Positions 19,871 to 32,055 are shown, numbered from the stretch's first letter. The stretch is DNA of 64,000 nucleotides from Sesamum alatum (GCA_034509735.1 JACGWO010000005.1:13691264-13755263); one strand, 5' to 3'. Made by a program: numbers and translations. The notes: generated from the letters alone by a model not told the origin.

Positions 19871-22027
19871 TGCTAGAATAGGTGACCGGAAAGCCCATTA
19901 GATTGGCCTTGATGTAATCTATTTCTGACAATGTCATTGTAATTGTAATATTCTTATATGAATAAAGTATTCATGTTTGGCAGTTCCATTTCTTGTGCTC
20001 GCTATTTATGTTTATTCCATTAACATCACAACAAAGCCCACAGGCCAAACGAACAACCCATGTAGTTGGGCTGTGCATTGGATGGCAGCTATGAAACTAA
20101 CTTCCAAGGGTTAGGTCTGAAACGTTCCAAGTCAAGGACCTTGAGATAGGGCATCGAGAGTCCTATACAGACTTGCACTAAGGATTGCATTCATTAGATG
20201 AGTACCGTGTTTCATCGGCGACAGACGTTGGACGTCTATGCAATATTAGTGGGTTAGTTGACAAGGATGTCATCTGATTGAACTGACTCGCGGGAATCGT
20301 CATATGGAAGCCTTGGAGGCTTGGTCGGTATGACTGGCATTCCCGGCTCTGATAGTACGAGATTAGTCCTCGGACTTGAGGAATCATGGCAGTCACATGC
20401 ATATGATGGTTGTATCTAGCATCTGGCAAGAGATGTCAGTATCTGGGATACGTTCATCATAAGCCTTATACAGTGCAGTCGGAATATGTAGTGAGAACGG
20501 TGGATTCCAAGATAGGATCCGTCACCTATCAGTATATGACAATCGAGTCTCCTATGCGCTCTGAGATAGTTTAAACTCTTGTAAGTCTGTGGCCACAACG
20601 ATTGATCGAGTAGGGAATGCTTTCCTACGTCGATCGATAGAGTAAACGTGCCTCGCGTTACTGAGCATAGTTGTCTAGTCTAGGATGGGAACCGACGCCC
20701 AATTCCATACCCTAGACTTAGAGCGGGGAGACGGATGATGGAAAGGACCATACTCGTATGGAACTCGAGAGCCTAAATGTTCACGCCAACATTCACCTAG
20801 TCTCTAGTGCTATGGACCGTTGCTAGACGGCACCCATGGTGACGGGCGTTTTTTTGATTAATGGTTAATCGGAAAATAATTAATTAAATTGGATTTAATT
20901 GATGAATTGCGTTGGACACGAGCCCAAGTCTAGCTGAGGCTGAACCTAATGAGTCACACACAAATCACTTTGGATTTGGCGGAGTTAATTTGGAATTAAA
21001 TCTAGAAGAAGCGAATAAATTTAATCGGATTAAATTTATTCAAGAGAGAATTAATGATTGGATCATTTATTGAGAAATCCATTTTATTGATGGTCCAAGA
21101 ATTAATTAATTGGATTAGTTAATTTTTTGGACTAAGGACCTTTAAATTAATTGGATTAATTTATTGGGTTTTGACTAGAATAGTTGATTGGATCAATTAT
21201 TCTTAATTTGGACTTATGTTTATTTAATTGGATTAAATAAATAATTGTGATTCAATTGAATTGAAATTAATTATATTAATTAATACCAAATGAATACATG
21301 TTTGGACTTTATTTAATTTGATTAAATACAAGTCCAAAAACATAAAGGTCCAAGTCCATTTTTTCATGCAAGTTGTAGCTAGTTAAGGAGGAGTTTCAAC
21401 TCTTCCACATATGTACATGATGAGCACGAAAATTTTCTGATTTGTGGGTGGTTTTCTCTTGCTATCATGTGTAGTGGATGTGCTAGAAGTGTGTGTATGT
21501 GGAAGTTGCCCAGGAGGTTACTTATGTAGGTGGTTTTTTGAACACTACATTCTACATATACAAAACAACTTTGCTAGACACTATTCACTTAACTTGCTTA
21601 ATTTTTGCTGGAGTTTTTTAGGCCGAATACTCTCTGAAAATTCTCTCTTTAGTTTCTTCTTCTTTGTTTCTATTTTCTATCTAGCAATAGAGTAGAAATA
21701 AATCCATAGTTTGATGTGGAACGCATTAGAGGAGTTCTACGTTGAGCTCTCAAGTGGACGAACGAAGAAGGAAAAGAAAGCAATAACGCACGAACCCGTT
21801 CTACATAAACGAACAAAGGTTGGTTTCCTTTTACATTTTTGTGTAACTTTTTTCTTCTCATTTTAAGCCACATGTCCAGCATGTTTTATTTTGTTGTTTA
21901 TGCTTTGACAAACACCGAACGCCCGGGAACTTCAAAGGGAACACCCCTTTGAATTCGGTTTAAATTATGTCTTAAATTTACGTTTTTACGCTTCCGTTAC
22001 GTTCCCGGGCCGTACCCGATTCTTTCA
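19871..22027 (+). repeat. 3' LTR of element C
   Basis: 2157 bp, from TGCTAGAATAGGTGACC to TTCTTTCA, just after a GGTCAAGTGGAAGAT polypurine tract. It shares the GC-rich and CCATGG-type blocks of the other LTRs (about 20772-20848, with one CCATGG reduced to CTATGG) but is diverged elsewhere. Many ATTTAAT/ATTAAAT dyads fill 20960-21320. It ends against gag code of element D, with GTCTC (22028-22032) as the right-hand target duplication. Confidence 0.85.
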
Positions 22028-22330
22028 GTCTCCAAGCAACAGTCGAGGGCATATGGCATATGTATCAATTGTCGTGAGAAAGGGCATTGGAAGAGGGAGT
22101 ACCCCAAACTCCTCTCGAACCAAGGTATCTTTGTGATTGTGGTTAATATGGTTACTAAGTCTGCCTCTTGGGTATTAGATGAAGCTCACATTTGCAATGA
22201 TTTGCAGGTGCTGAAAAGAAGCAGAAAAATGGGTAGTGGGGATATGATCCTGAAAGCTTGGGAATGGCAAGGCCATCTCGGCAGAAGCAGTAGGATCCGC
22301 CACTCTACTAGTTAGTGATTGTATTAGTAT
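22028..22330 (+). pseudogene. element D gag end and protease start
   Basis: The code resumes in the middle of gag at SKQQSRAYGI, the same point that A has near 13190. The zinc knuckle is CINCREKGHWKREYPK, with the last Cys changed to Tyr. The protease motif is damaged: A has DTGCGAH, but D reads LDEAHICNDLQ, which is a 9-bp in-frame loss of the Thr-Gly-Cys codons at about 22180. A frameshift near 22250 follows. The upstream part of D's gag lies left of the window, beyond element C. Confidence 0.8.
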
Positions 22331-23420
22331 AGAGTTAGAGAAAGTTTATTATGTACCTAGTATGATTACAAACATCATTTCCATTCCGTTGTTAGACAAT
22401 AGTGGATATGAGTTTAAGATCAATAAAAATTGCTTTTATTTGATGAGGTGTGGAATTGCTCATCTGCTTGGTACACTTAATAATGGGCTCATTATCTTAC
22501 AACAAACGAACTTTATTCTAAACGCTCAACACAAACGTAAAATAGATAACCACGGGAACGCACGACTGTGGCACGCTAGGCTAGGTCACATATCCCAAGA
22601 CAGGATGAAGAAATTGGTAGACTCAAAGAACCTAGAGGTAGGGGACTTGAGTGAGCTACCAACTTGTGAATCCTGTTTAAGAGGGAAAATGACCAAGAAG
22701 CCCTTTGTAGGACAAAGCAGGCTTGCCACAGGTCTATTGGACCTGGTCCATACAGACGTATGTGGACCACTAAGAACACATGCCCGAGGTGGGTTCTCCT
22801 ACGTCATAACCTTCACCAATGATCATTCAAGGTATGATTATATATACCTGATGAGGTACAAGTCTGAAGCTCTTGAGAGGTTTAAAGAATTCATACTTGG
22901 AGTTGAGAACCAAACTGACCGCAAAATTAAAGTACTATAGTCAGACCGAGGCGGAGAGTACCCTAGTACTGAGTTCCTTGATTATCTTAAAGAAAATGGT
23001 ATAATATCTGAATGGACACCTCCCGGGACGCCACAGTTGAATGGCGTCTCTGAAAGGAGGAATCGAACCCTGTTGGACATGGTTCAATCCATGATGAGGT
23101 TTACCAAATTGCCCTTATCCTTTTGGGGCTACGCATTGGAGACTGCGGCCAAATTATTAAATTTGGCGCCAACCAGTGTATTGACCTAAACGCCATATGA
23201 AATATGGCACGGCAAGCCTGCGTCCTACAACTACTTGAACGTGTGGGGTAGCCCCGCATACATCAAGAGGTTAGTGGGAGATAAGCTAGAATCCAGGTTC
23301 AGCTTATGCAGGTTCATTGGATACCCTAAAGAAACTGCAGGTTATTACTTTTATAACCCCTTGGAACAAAAGGTATTTGTTTCAAGGAATGCAATGTTCT
23401 TGAAACAAGGCTTCTAGAGG
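22331..23420 (+). pseudogene. element D protease end and integrase
   Basis: Open from 22362 (SIPLLDNSGYEF) through HARLGHISQDRMKKLVDSK, CESCLRGKMTKKPFVG and the integrase core HTDVCGPL near 22755. A TAG interrupts just before SDRGGEY (22938). Then come PPGTPQLNGVSERRNRT, LPLSFWGYALETAAKLLNL, a TAA at 23187, PYEIWHGKPA and KRLVGDKLESRFSLCRF to a TAG at 23415. The DDE residues can be read across the single stop, so this is the least damaged integrase among the copia copies here. Confidence 0.85.
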
Positions 23421-25301
23421 ATATCCTACGTGATGAACTGATCCTTGAAGAATCAAGTGATGGAAACCAGTCATCAGAGGTAGCCGCGGATTCCTCACTT
23501 AGAGGATTCAGGAGAGATACCCGAAGGGCTGACCAACCTCGAGCCAGCATGCTAGGCATGAAGGACAGCCTCAGGAAAGGCCAGCCTCGGTACCTGAACC
23601 GCCGGCTCCTATACAGTCAGCCCCCATAGTCACCACTGACGTTCCCATTCTCCGTAGGTCAACTAGAGAGTCTCGACCTCCGGTGAGATATGGCTTTATA
23701 AATACGACCAGTCTACTGGATAAGGATCCTAAGATATACGGAGAAGTGATGTCTGACATCGACTCCGGGAAATGGCTTGAGGCCATGAAAGCCGAAATGG
23801 AATTCATGAGCGAGAACCAAGTCTGGAGACTTGTAGACCCACCGAAAGGAGTTAAGCCAGTTGGCTGTAAGTGGGTGTATAAGCGTAAACTTGGCATTGA
23901 TGGAGAAGTCACAACATTTAAGGCTAGGCTAGTAGCTAAAGGGTACACTCAACGACCCGGGGTCGACTTTGAGGACACCTACTCGCTAGTAGCCATGGCT
24001 AAATCCATTCAGATCCTGCTTGCCATAGCACCGTGTATGACTATGAGATATGACAGATGGACGTGAAAACGGCTTTCCTCAATGGTTTCATTGAGGAAGA
24101 GATCTACATGGATCAGCCGGAGGGTTTCACGGTCACTGAAGAAGAATAGAAGGTCTGTCGTCTCCAGAAGTCCATCTATGGCCTCAAACAAGCATCCCGA
24201 AGCTGGAACATTCTCTTTGATGAAATAATACGGGGTTATGACTTTATCAAAATTGAATCCGACCCTTGTGTATACAAGAAGGTCAGTGGGAGCTCTATAG
24301 TGTTCCTAGTGCTTTATGTGGATGACATTCTACTCAAAGGTAATGACGTTAGAATGTTGCGTGACACAAAAGCATGGTTATCAACTCAATTTTCCATAAA
24401 GGATTTAGGTGAAGCCTCCTCCATTCTAGGCATCCAGATTGTCAGGGACAGATCTAAAAGAATGTTTGGACTCACCCAGAACTCGTATATGGAGAAAGTC
24501 CTGAAAAGGTTTCGGATGGACAACTCCAAACGAGGATTCCTTCCCATTAGGCATGGGATCAAGTTATCCAAGAAACAGTCCCCGCAGACTGATAAGGAAC
24601 TTGAAAGGATGAAAATCATCCCCTATGCTTCTGCCGTAGGAAGCATCCAATATGCGGTCCACTGCACCAGACCTGACATTTGCTTAAGCTCTGAGTGTAA
24701 CAAGCAGATATCAGTCTTGTGCAGAGACGCACATTGGAATGCAGTTAAGGGCATCCTTGAGTACCTGAGGAGGACTAAGGAAATGTTCTTGGTCTATGGT
24801 AATGGAGAACTGATCCTGGAAGGCTTTAACGATGCTAGCTTTCAAGCTAATGACGATGATGCCAAGTCTCAATCGGGTTATGTATTCAGGCTCAATGGAG
24901 GAGTAGTGGCTTGGAAAAGTTCCAAGCAAGCAACCACTGCTGATTCCACCATTGAGGCCGAATACATAGCAGCTTCAGAAGCTGCCAAAGAAGCAGTTTA
25001 GATGAGAAACTACATCCAAGAGTTGGGTGTGGTGCCTAGCATCACCGAGCCTGTTGTCATATTTTGTGATAACAACGGAGCAATAGCGCAAGCAAAGGAA
25101 CCGAGATCTCATCACCGTTCCAAACACATTCTTAGACGCTACCACCTTCTAAGAGAAATGGTAGGAAGAGCTGACGTTCGGATGGACCGAGTCAACTCAG
25201 CAGACAACACAGCAGATCCGCTGACAAAGCCTATGTCGCAGAGCGCTCATACGCAACATCTTGAGAAGATGGACATTAGGCATATGGGCGATTGGCTTTA
25301 A
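23421..25301 (+). pseudogene. element D RT and RNase H
   Basis: Copia RT with GVKPVGCKWVYKRK, FKARLVAKGYTQRPGVDF, a frameshift near 24025, VKTAFLNG (24060), a TAG at 24147, YGLKQASRSWN and an intact YVDD in FLVLYVDDILL (near 24315). RNase H runs from NDASFQANDDDAKS through TIEAEYIAASEAAKEAV, a TAG at 24999, FCDNNGAIAQAKEPRSHHRSK and HMGDWL with its TAA at 25300. The longest open part is 24300-25001. Two point stops and one frameshift are the main lesions. Element A's pieces at 304-1553 and 11502-11815 match closely. Confidence 0.88.
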
Positions 25302-25316
25302 GGTCAAGTGGGAGAT

Positions 25317-27297
25317 TGTTAGAATAGGTGACCATGTAACAAATCTTGGTAGGCAAATTATAACCTATGTCTGAACAATTTCGAGGTTTTTAATAATCAT
25401 TAATGAATAAGAAGTGAAATTCATTTGGCATTTACTTTTTTATGTTCACTTTATCTGCTTTATATATCTGTTCACTACGCAAACAAAGCCCACGGACTGA
25501 AAACACATTTCAGGGACTGGGACTGCGCTTGGAGGTAGGTCCATGAAATCAGTTCCGCCGAATCAGTCCGGAAATCTCCAAGTCAAGGAATCTCGAAAGT
25601 GGGTACCGAGATTCCCCTTGAGACTTGCACTAAGCATCTGCTGTCGTATTTCATCGACGGGTGACGAGGGTCGTCCAAGCAGTGTTAGTGGGTTGGCCTG
25701 CTAGGGAGCAGCTGACTGAGGTGACTCGCGGGAACCGTCTTACGGAGGACCTTGAGTAGGGTCGGTTAGGTATGACGTGTGTTCCCGGTTCCAACAGTAC
25801 AAGTCAAGTCCTTCGGAATTGCTGAGTTTACCTATAGATCAGGGTTGTATGTTAGATATGGTGAGAGATTGCCAAGATGCACTTGAGTAGTCATAAGCCA
25901 TATCTAGTGCAGCTCCGGTGTATAGGTGACAGTAGTTTCCAAGAAAGGATTTATCTTCTGTCAAAAGGTGTTGACAGTTGTGTCTCACAAATGCTCTGAG
26001 GCTTGTCCCTGAAATCTGTGGCCACAGTAACTGAACAGAAGGGAAGGTTTCCCTTGCGGCATTTAGTAAAGGACTGATCGACACTTAGGTCCAAAATGGG
26101 TACCTGCATTTTCCGTGCCCTATACCCTAAGTGGTGAGACCGTAGACAGAAGGATAGATGTACTGTAGAGCCTAAATGTTCATCCCCGTATATTCACCTA
26201 GTCTCTAGTGCCATAGACCGTTGCTAGATGGCCACCCATGGTAACGGGCGGATTCTAGAAATCCAACCAAGTCTAGCTGAAGGTGAACCTAAAGAATCAC
26301 ACACAATCCACACACATAAAAGTATTTAATTTAGAATTAAATATTTGGAGAAGTGGAGCGATTAAATTAGATTTAATCGGGTCCTTATTTTCTTGGGAAG
26401 ATTTAATTCCTTTTATTAGATAAAAGGGATTTATCTAATAAATTAGATTTATTAAAAAATTAATTTAATGGGCTTGGAATAAATATTTATATTAAATATA
26501 TATATTTATTGCCCTTGGAATATTTAAATAGGATTTAAATATTCCATCAAATTAAATTAATGGTTGAGATTAAAAGGGAGAAATCTATGGCTAATATTGG
26601 TTTGACCAAAAGAAGCTAGATTTGACTAGGATTTGATTAGGTCAAATCCTAGTTGTGGTGGAGTCTTCAAAGTGTAGGAAACTTGAAGAGGAATAGGATT
26701 CCTCTTCTATAAATACTCCTTAGCACACACATTGAATAGGATGATGACTCTTGAAACACACAGACACACACACACACACACTCTCGTGTGCTCTCTCCCT
26801 CCTCTCGGCTGCATCTCTCTCTCTCATTCCAAGAAAATACTTTCTTGTTCTTTTGTTTTAACAATTGAACAAAAGGAGGATTGATCTCGTTAAACTAATG
26901 ATGTTTGATCGATCCGTCCTCTCCTAAATAATACTTGTCCTTTCGCTAGCACAAAGTTCAAGATACGTGGGCAGATTGCGTGTCACGAATTAGAGGGTCT
27001 CCTATACGAGATCTTGGAGCAAATCGGAGAACAACGCGAGTACCAGTTAGAAGGGGAAAACGACAAATCGGTAGGTTGTCGATTTACGTTTTTTCGTCCT
27101 CTTTTATTTAGAATCCTATGCCCTCCATGATTCTTGTGTATGTTTATTATTATTCATGAGATACACCAAACGCCCAGGAGTTTGAAGGGTACCCCCTTGA
27201 ACGTGTTTATTTTAATATGTTTATGCATGTTTTTAAATTCTTGCAATTTAAATTATACCGCGCTTCCGCATTCGCGCTACTCCCGGGACGATCCACA
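25317..27297 (+). repeat. 3' LTR of element D
   Basis: 1981 bp, from TGTTAGAATAGGTGACC after the polypurine tract to CGATCCACA. TATAAATA is at 26708-26715, followed by an (AC)n run (about 26758-26783). The conserved block with CCATAG/CCATGG is near 26169-26245. It is the same LTR type as 15804-17790. The usual TTCTTTCA end is absent, so the exact right boundary is uncertain by a few bases up to 27316. Confidence 0.85.
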
Positions 27298-27404
27298 TGC
27301 CTACCCAAGGCTTTCAACGCCGTCCTCATCATCTGGTCCGGGGGCGATGGCGTCGCCCTCCTCTGCTGCCCCATTTTTCTTAAATTTTATTTTAATTAAT
27401 TTAA
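27298..27404. other. unclassified GC-rich junction
   Basis: About 100 bp between the LTR of D and the pararetrovirus inverted repeat. The first 70 bp are GC-rich and have no match elsewhere in the window. An ORF of 110 codons starting at 27134 crosses it but begins inside the LTR and looks accidental. Confidence 0.4.
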
Positions 27405-27500
27405 TTTACGTACACATGTCACACATACAGCAACACGTGTCATACATGAAGCATGTCTGGAAATAACTCTAGCCATTTGTCTCCAATGCAGAGGACATCT
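27405..27500 (+). repeat. left inverted repeat of the pararetrovirus locus
   Basis: It includes CAACACGTGTCATACATGAA, GCATGTCTGGAAATAACTC and CATTTGTCTCCAATGCAGAG. The reverse complement of the same run, slightly longer through an extra repeat unit, is at 32056-32165. CACGTG (G-box core) occurs in it. Confidence 0.75.
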
Positions 27501-27548
27501 GTCAATTACGGACGGACTTGAAATAATACTTTTAGATCCGACCTTTCC

Positions 27549-28307
27549 TATAAATACACCCTCTTGGCTCATTAGGAGTAGGCGAGAAAATACTCTTGTA
27601 CATGTATATCCTCTTTTCCTCCCTCACGATAAAACCTTAGTTTTGTGCACGGGTTTACACTTCTGTAAGTTCTTTACTTTGAATTATTGTATTTACTTAT
27701 CGTATTTATATTCCTTTTAATTTTGCTCTTAATTTTGCTCTTAGCCTAAGGAAAGGTTAAATCTATACTGTTGAATTATCCATGACAATATAGATGGCAA
27801 GATTCTAAAAAAAAAAGAGTATTTGAAGTTAATGATGAATATATGGGAAAAATGAATGAATATGGAAAGGAGGCCCTTTGGGTCGTTCCCTTAAATTATG
27901 AGTATGAATGAAGTTTGTGTTGCCACTGCTGCCCGATTTTGCTGAGTATGGCATTGTTTGGGCCTTTAAGTGGTGTTTTACGACTGAATCCATACTTGTT
28001 ACTTTAACGAAGCATAAAAGGTTCCCAAACTTACTCTATTCCTATTCATTTAAATTCTCTTTATATATGTCAGAATTTAAAAATACTCCTTTATTTTGAT
28101 CGCCTTTCGTCTACATGGTCGGCTTTACATTCCGCCGACATGGTCGGATTTATAGCAATTTTTGTATATTTTTTGCTATCTCTCGCCTTCCGCCTACATG
28201 ATCAGATTTACATTCTGCCTACATGGTCGAATTTCAAGACGAGATTTTGTATATTCCCAATCCCTCCATGGTGTTTAGCCATGTCTCCTTATGGTATCAG
28301 AGTCATG
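27549..28307 (+). promoter_or_regulatory. pararetrovirus promoter, leader and Met-tRNA primer site
   Basis: TATAAATA at 27549-27556 is followed by an AT-rich leader with no open frame and by TGGTATCAGAGTCATG at 28292-28307, complementary to the 3' end of initiator Met-tRNA. The 0.73 kb distance from TATA to primer site suits a caulimovirid leader, and no LTR boundary precedes the primer site. It is on the strand opposite to the RT block next to it. Confidence 0.65.
28108..28238 (+). repeat. four copies of a 24-bp motif in two tandem pairs
   Basis: The motif resembles CGCCTACATGGTCGGATTTA. Copies start at about 28108, 28132, 28190 and 28215, so the pairs repeat with an 82-bp period. They lie just upstream of the primer site and may be part of the viral leader structure. 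Confidence 0.7.
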
Positions 28308-28433
28308 TTGTTGAAGTTGTATTGGATAATTCAATAGTACATGTTTAATATATTTCTTAATATGCAATATTTATCTGTTTCAGATATAAATACTATTAAA
28401 AATTCCAAAAAGGAAGTATGAAATTCCTAAGAA

Positions 28434-28876
28434 TTTGAATCAATTAAATAAATGGACAATTCCCAAGGTAAATCCTAGATTAATGTATAATTTCGCCTGG
28501 TCTAAATCTACCTCCACTCTGATTGGAGGAGTTTCTGCGTCTTCCTCTTTGAGGAAGCATTCCTGCAATAAAAGGATTATTCATTTAACCGACATAATAT
28601 CCTGCAATTTTGTGGTGATATAACAAATTTGCTATCCAAATATTTTTTATGCGATAATGATAAGACATATTTGCATCTGGATGTTGAACAAGAATTTCGG
28701 AAATAATCTTTTTTGTTTCCTCAATCTTTTTTCTTATTATTCTTTGAATTCTTTTAAGTCATGCTCTATATTCAATTGGCTCATCCTAAAATTCAAATTT
28801 ATATACAGGCCATTTTAACCCATTCATCCAATAATTCCATCCTTCAATTCAATCTTCAACCCAATAATCTGGGATT
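28434..28876 (-). pseudogene. pararetrovirus remnant downstream of RNase H
   Basis: On minus, the stretch from 28876 to about 28700 holds broken peptide-like code rich in Trp after a run of stops. The stretch from about 28620 to 28450 reads a short acidic peptide ending in a DLDQAKLY motif. The same DLDQAKLY-coding bases recur at 41153-41175 in the second viral fragment, which ties the two. Position after RNase H suggests the ORF that follows pol in several caulimovirid genera (translational transactivator type), but this is inference. No frame is intact. Confidence 0.45.
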
Positions 28877-30742
28877 TTAGAGGAGGTACTTACTCCTATA
28901 AAGAATTTTCCTCCAATTCAGTTGAATTTTCCAATGTGTATGTTCATTTAAATATTCTCTTGATAAGAAATCAGGGAAACTATTAGTCTTTCCTTTAATG
29001 TGTTCTTTTGTCAAATTAAATGGGGCTAATTGTGCTTGCCACCTGGCAAACATTTGTTTAGAAACATCATGCTTAAAGTCTTTATTAAACATAAACTTAG
29101 CAGCAAAACAATCTGTTCTGATAATAAATTCTTGGTTTCATAAGTCATCTTGGAATTTTAAAACACATTTAACGATAGCAAGAACTTCTTTGCCACTATA
29201 GCATAATCCAACTGGGCTGCTTTCCATTTTTCGGAATGGAATCTAACTAAATATTCTTGCTTATTATTATCAATTTGCTTCAATATTCCTCCAAATCCTA
29301 TTTCAGAAGCATCTGTCTCTATTATTTTCTTCCAATTAGGATTTGTGAGTGTTAGACATGGTAATGATTTAACCTTTTGTTTTATTAGCCTAACTGCTTT
29401 AGTGTGATCCTTTGTCCATTCCGATAGATTTTTCTTAGGCCTATCACATAATAATGTTGTATCTTGTGCGAGATTTTTGTAATATGGAGCTATATAGTTT
29501 AGGCTTCCTAAAAATCTCTGTAATTGAGTTCTATCAATAACTTTATCAGGAAACTTATCTGCAAACTCTATACATCTATTAATGGGAATTATTTCTCCTT
29601 TTTCAATATTGTGGCCTAGAAATCTTATCTTAGTTTGGAAGATACTCATTTTTGGTTTAGATATTACTAATCCATTTTGGATGACTAATGTTTTAAACAT
29701 CTCTAAATGTTTAAAGTGATCTTCTATGTTATTAGAGAAAAACTAAGATGTCATCAATATAAACAATGATAAAGTTCGAGATTGGTTAAAAAATATCATT
29801 CATGATATTCTGGAATTCTGAAGGTGCATTCTTCAGACCAAAAGGCATTACATTTAACTCATAATGGCCAAAAGAAACTGTAAATGTAGTTTTATATCTA
29901 TCTGATTCATTTATCTAGATCTACCAATTCCTGATTTTAAATCAAATTTTGAAAAAATTATTGCCTTACGTAATCTATCTAAAAGGTCTTTCTTATTGGG
30001 GATTGGATACCTTATCCATTTCAAGATCTTATTGAGGGGCTTGTAATTTATAACAAGTCTAGGTCTCCCTCTTTCCTGTTCTGCATGTTTTATAACATAA
30101 AAAGCAGTACAATGACCAAGGTGATGTAGAGGATCTAATTAGTTTTTTTATCTATTAATACCTTAATCTCCTCTTTGCATAACTCTAAATATTCGGAGTT
30201 CATTTGACAAGGTCTCGCCTTAGTGGGAATATTTTTCTCCGAAAATTCAGTTTTCATAAGGGAGCTTACAATATATTTTTTTCTGTGCCAAATGCGTTAG
30301 GATGTTCATTACATGTCTCAAGTTCGAAATCTATTTTGAACCATTTTGATTTTTTCTTGTAATTTTGGATTTCAAGTAACTCATTTATCTGTAAAGAATT
30401 AATTTCTTCTTTTTATAAAACAAATCTGATTTGTTTTAGAAATTATTAAATCTCTTATTTCATTAGTAACCTTATCCATTGGTTGAGTAATAAATTCAAA
30501 TTTTATTATCTCATCTTCAAATGTTCCTATTATGCCTTCTTTAATAATAGTTTTTAATTGGAAAATCTTTTAGGAAGGGTGCGCCTAGGATTATATAATT
30601 TTGTTAATCCTTAATTAATAGTAAAATTCATAGGAATACACTTTTTTATTATTACATATATAAGCTGTTGGGATTTTAAAACTTATGTTCAATTTTTGCC
30701 CATTGGCAAGGATAATGAATGAGTTGTTTTTTCAAAGTATCA
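28877..30742 (-). pseudogene. pararetrovirus protease end, reverse transcriptase and RNase H
   Basis: Minus-strand pol relic. From 30742 downward it shows the end of an aspartic protease domain, then RT motifs: a NYKPLNK block near 30045, a FSKFDLKSG block near 29950, a [13 protein letters not shown] block near 29840 and the catalytic YIDD at 29761-29750. An open stretch at 29700-29158 carries FLGHNIEKG, the QRFLGSLNYIAPYY thumb region and an RNase H start with ETDAS. The RNase H end is open at 29092-28877, with a DFLSREYLNEH block. Frameshifts near 30590, 30150, 29930 and 29720, plus stops, inactivate it. There is no integrase after RNase H, as expected for Caulimoviridae and unlike Ty3/gypsy. 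Its first 45 bp or so (30742-30696) repeat, inverted, the end of the plus-strand protease piece at 32027-32072. Confidence 0.85.
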
Positions 30743-31240
30743 TCTAGATTTCCAGTGAGCATCATTGGATTTCGTCACCTATTCGCTGAAAGAGTTAGGA
30801 AGAATCTTAGAAATGGAGGAGTAGAAATAAATTATAATCAATATACTTATGGGAAGTTAATTGGAACTTGCATTCAAGAAGGTTTAAATCTATGCAATGA
30901 AATTAGATTAAATAAACAAATTAAAAGAAAAAATTTAACAGAAAAGAAACAACTAGGAGAATTTTGTGCTCAATTTGGAATAGAAATGATGCCGTCAGAT
31001 AGACAAAAAATTCCCAAATATAGGACTCTAGAGGGAAGAAGGAAAGAAATAAAAAAATAAAGTGATAGAAAGGAAAGAAATAAACAAAGAAACATAACCA
31101 AAGAAGATGAATGGAAAACTAAAAATAATGTAACAAAAAAGATAAGAAGATGTTACATATGTGGTGAAACAGACCACCTTGCAAATAGATATAGAAATAA
31201 AAGAGCTAAAATATTAAAAAAGAAAAATTAATAGTCTTAA
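30743..31240 (+). pseudogene. pararetrovirus movement-protein end and coat-protein zinc knuckle
   Basis: The open frame to 31060 resembles the C-terminal part of caulimovirid movement proteins: a SIIGFRHLFAERVRKN block, a NYNQYTYGKLIG block and a Lys-rich end. The N-terminal two thirds are absent. After a stop, a Lys/Arg-rich stretch leads to a zinc knuckle, CYICGETDHLANRY at 31151-31192, in which the fourth zinc ligand is Tyr instead of Cys. That knuckle is typical of the coat-protein end. Most of the coat protein is missing between the two parts, so this is a deleted copy. Assignment rests on motif resemblance and gene order. Confidence 0.6.
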
Positions 31241-32055
31241 TCTAGAAGACCAAGAAAAGAAAATATAATAAATACAATATTTTCTGAAGAAAAAGAATCC
31301 TCTGAGTCTAAGGAATTAGAAGAAAAATTAGATAATCAAGACGAATTAGGAAAATATAGAAGAAAATTTTGAAAATTTATGGACTTCGGATGATCAAATG
31401 AAGAAGAAAATTCTCCATGTGCATGTAAACAAGGGATTAATGAAGAAGAATCAGATGATGAATTTTATGAATTAATGGCACAATTCAAAGATCTAGGAAT
31501 AGTAAATGTCCTTACAGATATATCATATAGTTGAATTGCTTAGGGAAATAAAGGACCCTGAGAAAAGAAATATTATCCTTAGTAAAATGGATAATAATAA
31601 AGGTTCATTATCTGAATCAAACCAATCATATGAAAACTTAATTAGTAAACCATTTGAATCTTATACAATTACTGGAGTAAAAAGAAACGTAGAGAAAAAC
31701 AAACAATTAAAGATAACCCTTCTACTTCAGAAGATCTAAAATTAGAAGTTGAAAAATTAAAAGAAGAAAGAAAAAATATTAAGAAATATAATTAGACTCT
31801 TACTACTAGGATAGAAATATTAGAAATAGACAAAAACAATAAATTCATTGAATTAAGCAAAGAGAAAATTGAGGATAATTTCCTATCCACATTAGAGGTA
31901 GTGACTAGTCAAAAATGGAATATAAAGATTGACTTATTGATAAGTAATAATTCTAGAAAAATATTTACTGCTCTAGTAGATAGTGGGGCAGACATTAATT
32001 GTATAAAAGAAGGGTTAATACCAACCAAATGCTTTGAAAAAATAACTCATTCATT
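31241..32055 (+). pseudogene. pararetrovirus acidic region and protease start
   Basis: Glu/Lys-rich, AT-rich code after the zinc knuckle with many stops, partly open at 31506-31739. It ends in an aspartic protease active site VDSGAD (DSG at 31979-31987) in an ALVDSGADINCI context. The protease then stops abruptly near 32055, where the sequence turns into the inverted copy of the left-end repeat. The protease continuation is on minus at 30742. Confidence 0.7.

Noticed and set aside
26758..26783. (AC)n tract as an independent feature
   Set aside because: Simple repeat in the transcribed start of D's LTR; similar AC-rich bases occur at 3150-3180 and 10955-10975.
27134..27466. 110-codon frame at the right edge of D
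   Set aside because: It crosses the LTR boundary and the viral repeat, so it is a chance fusion.
28292..28307. primer site as evidence of an LTR element at 27300-28300
   Set aside because: No LTR start, end or partner copy was found; TATA-to-primer spacing and the neighbouring RT without integrase fit a pararetrovirus better.
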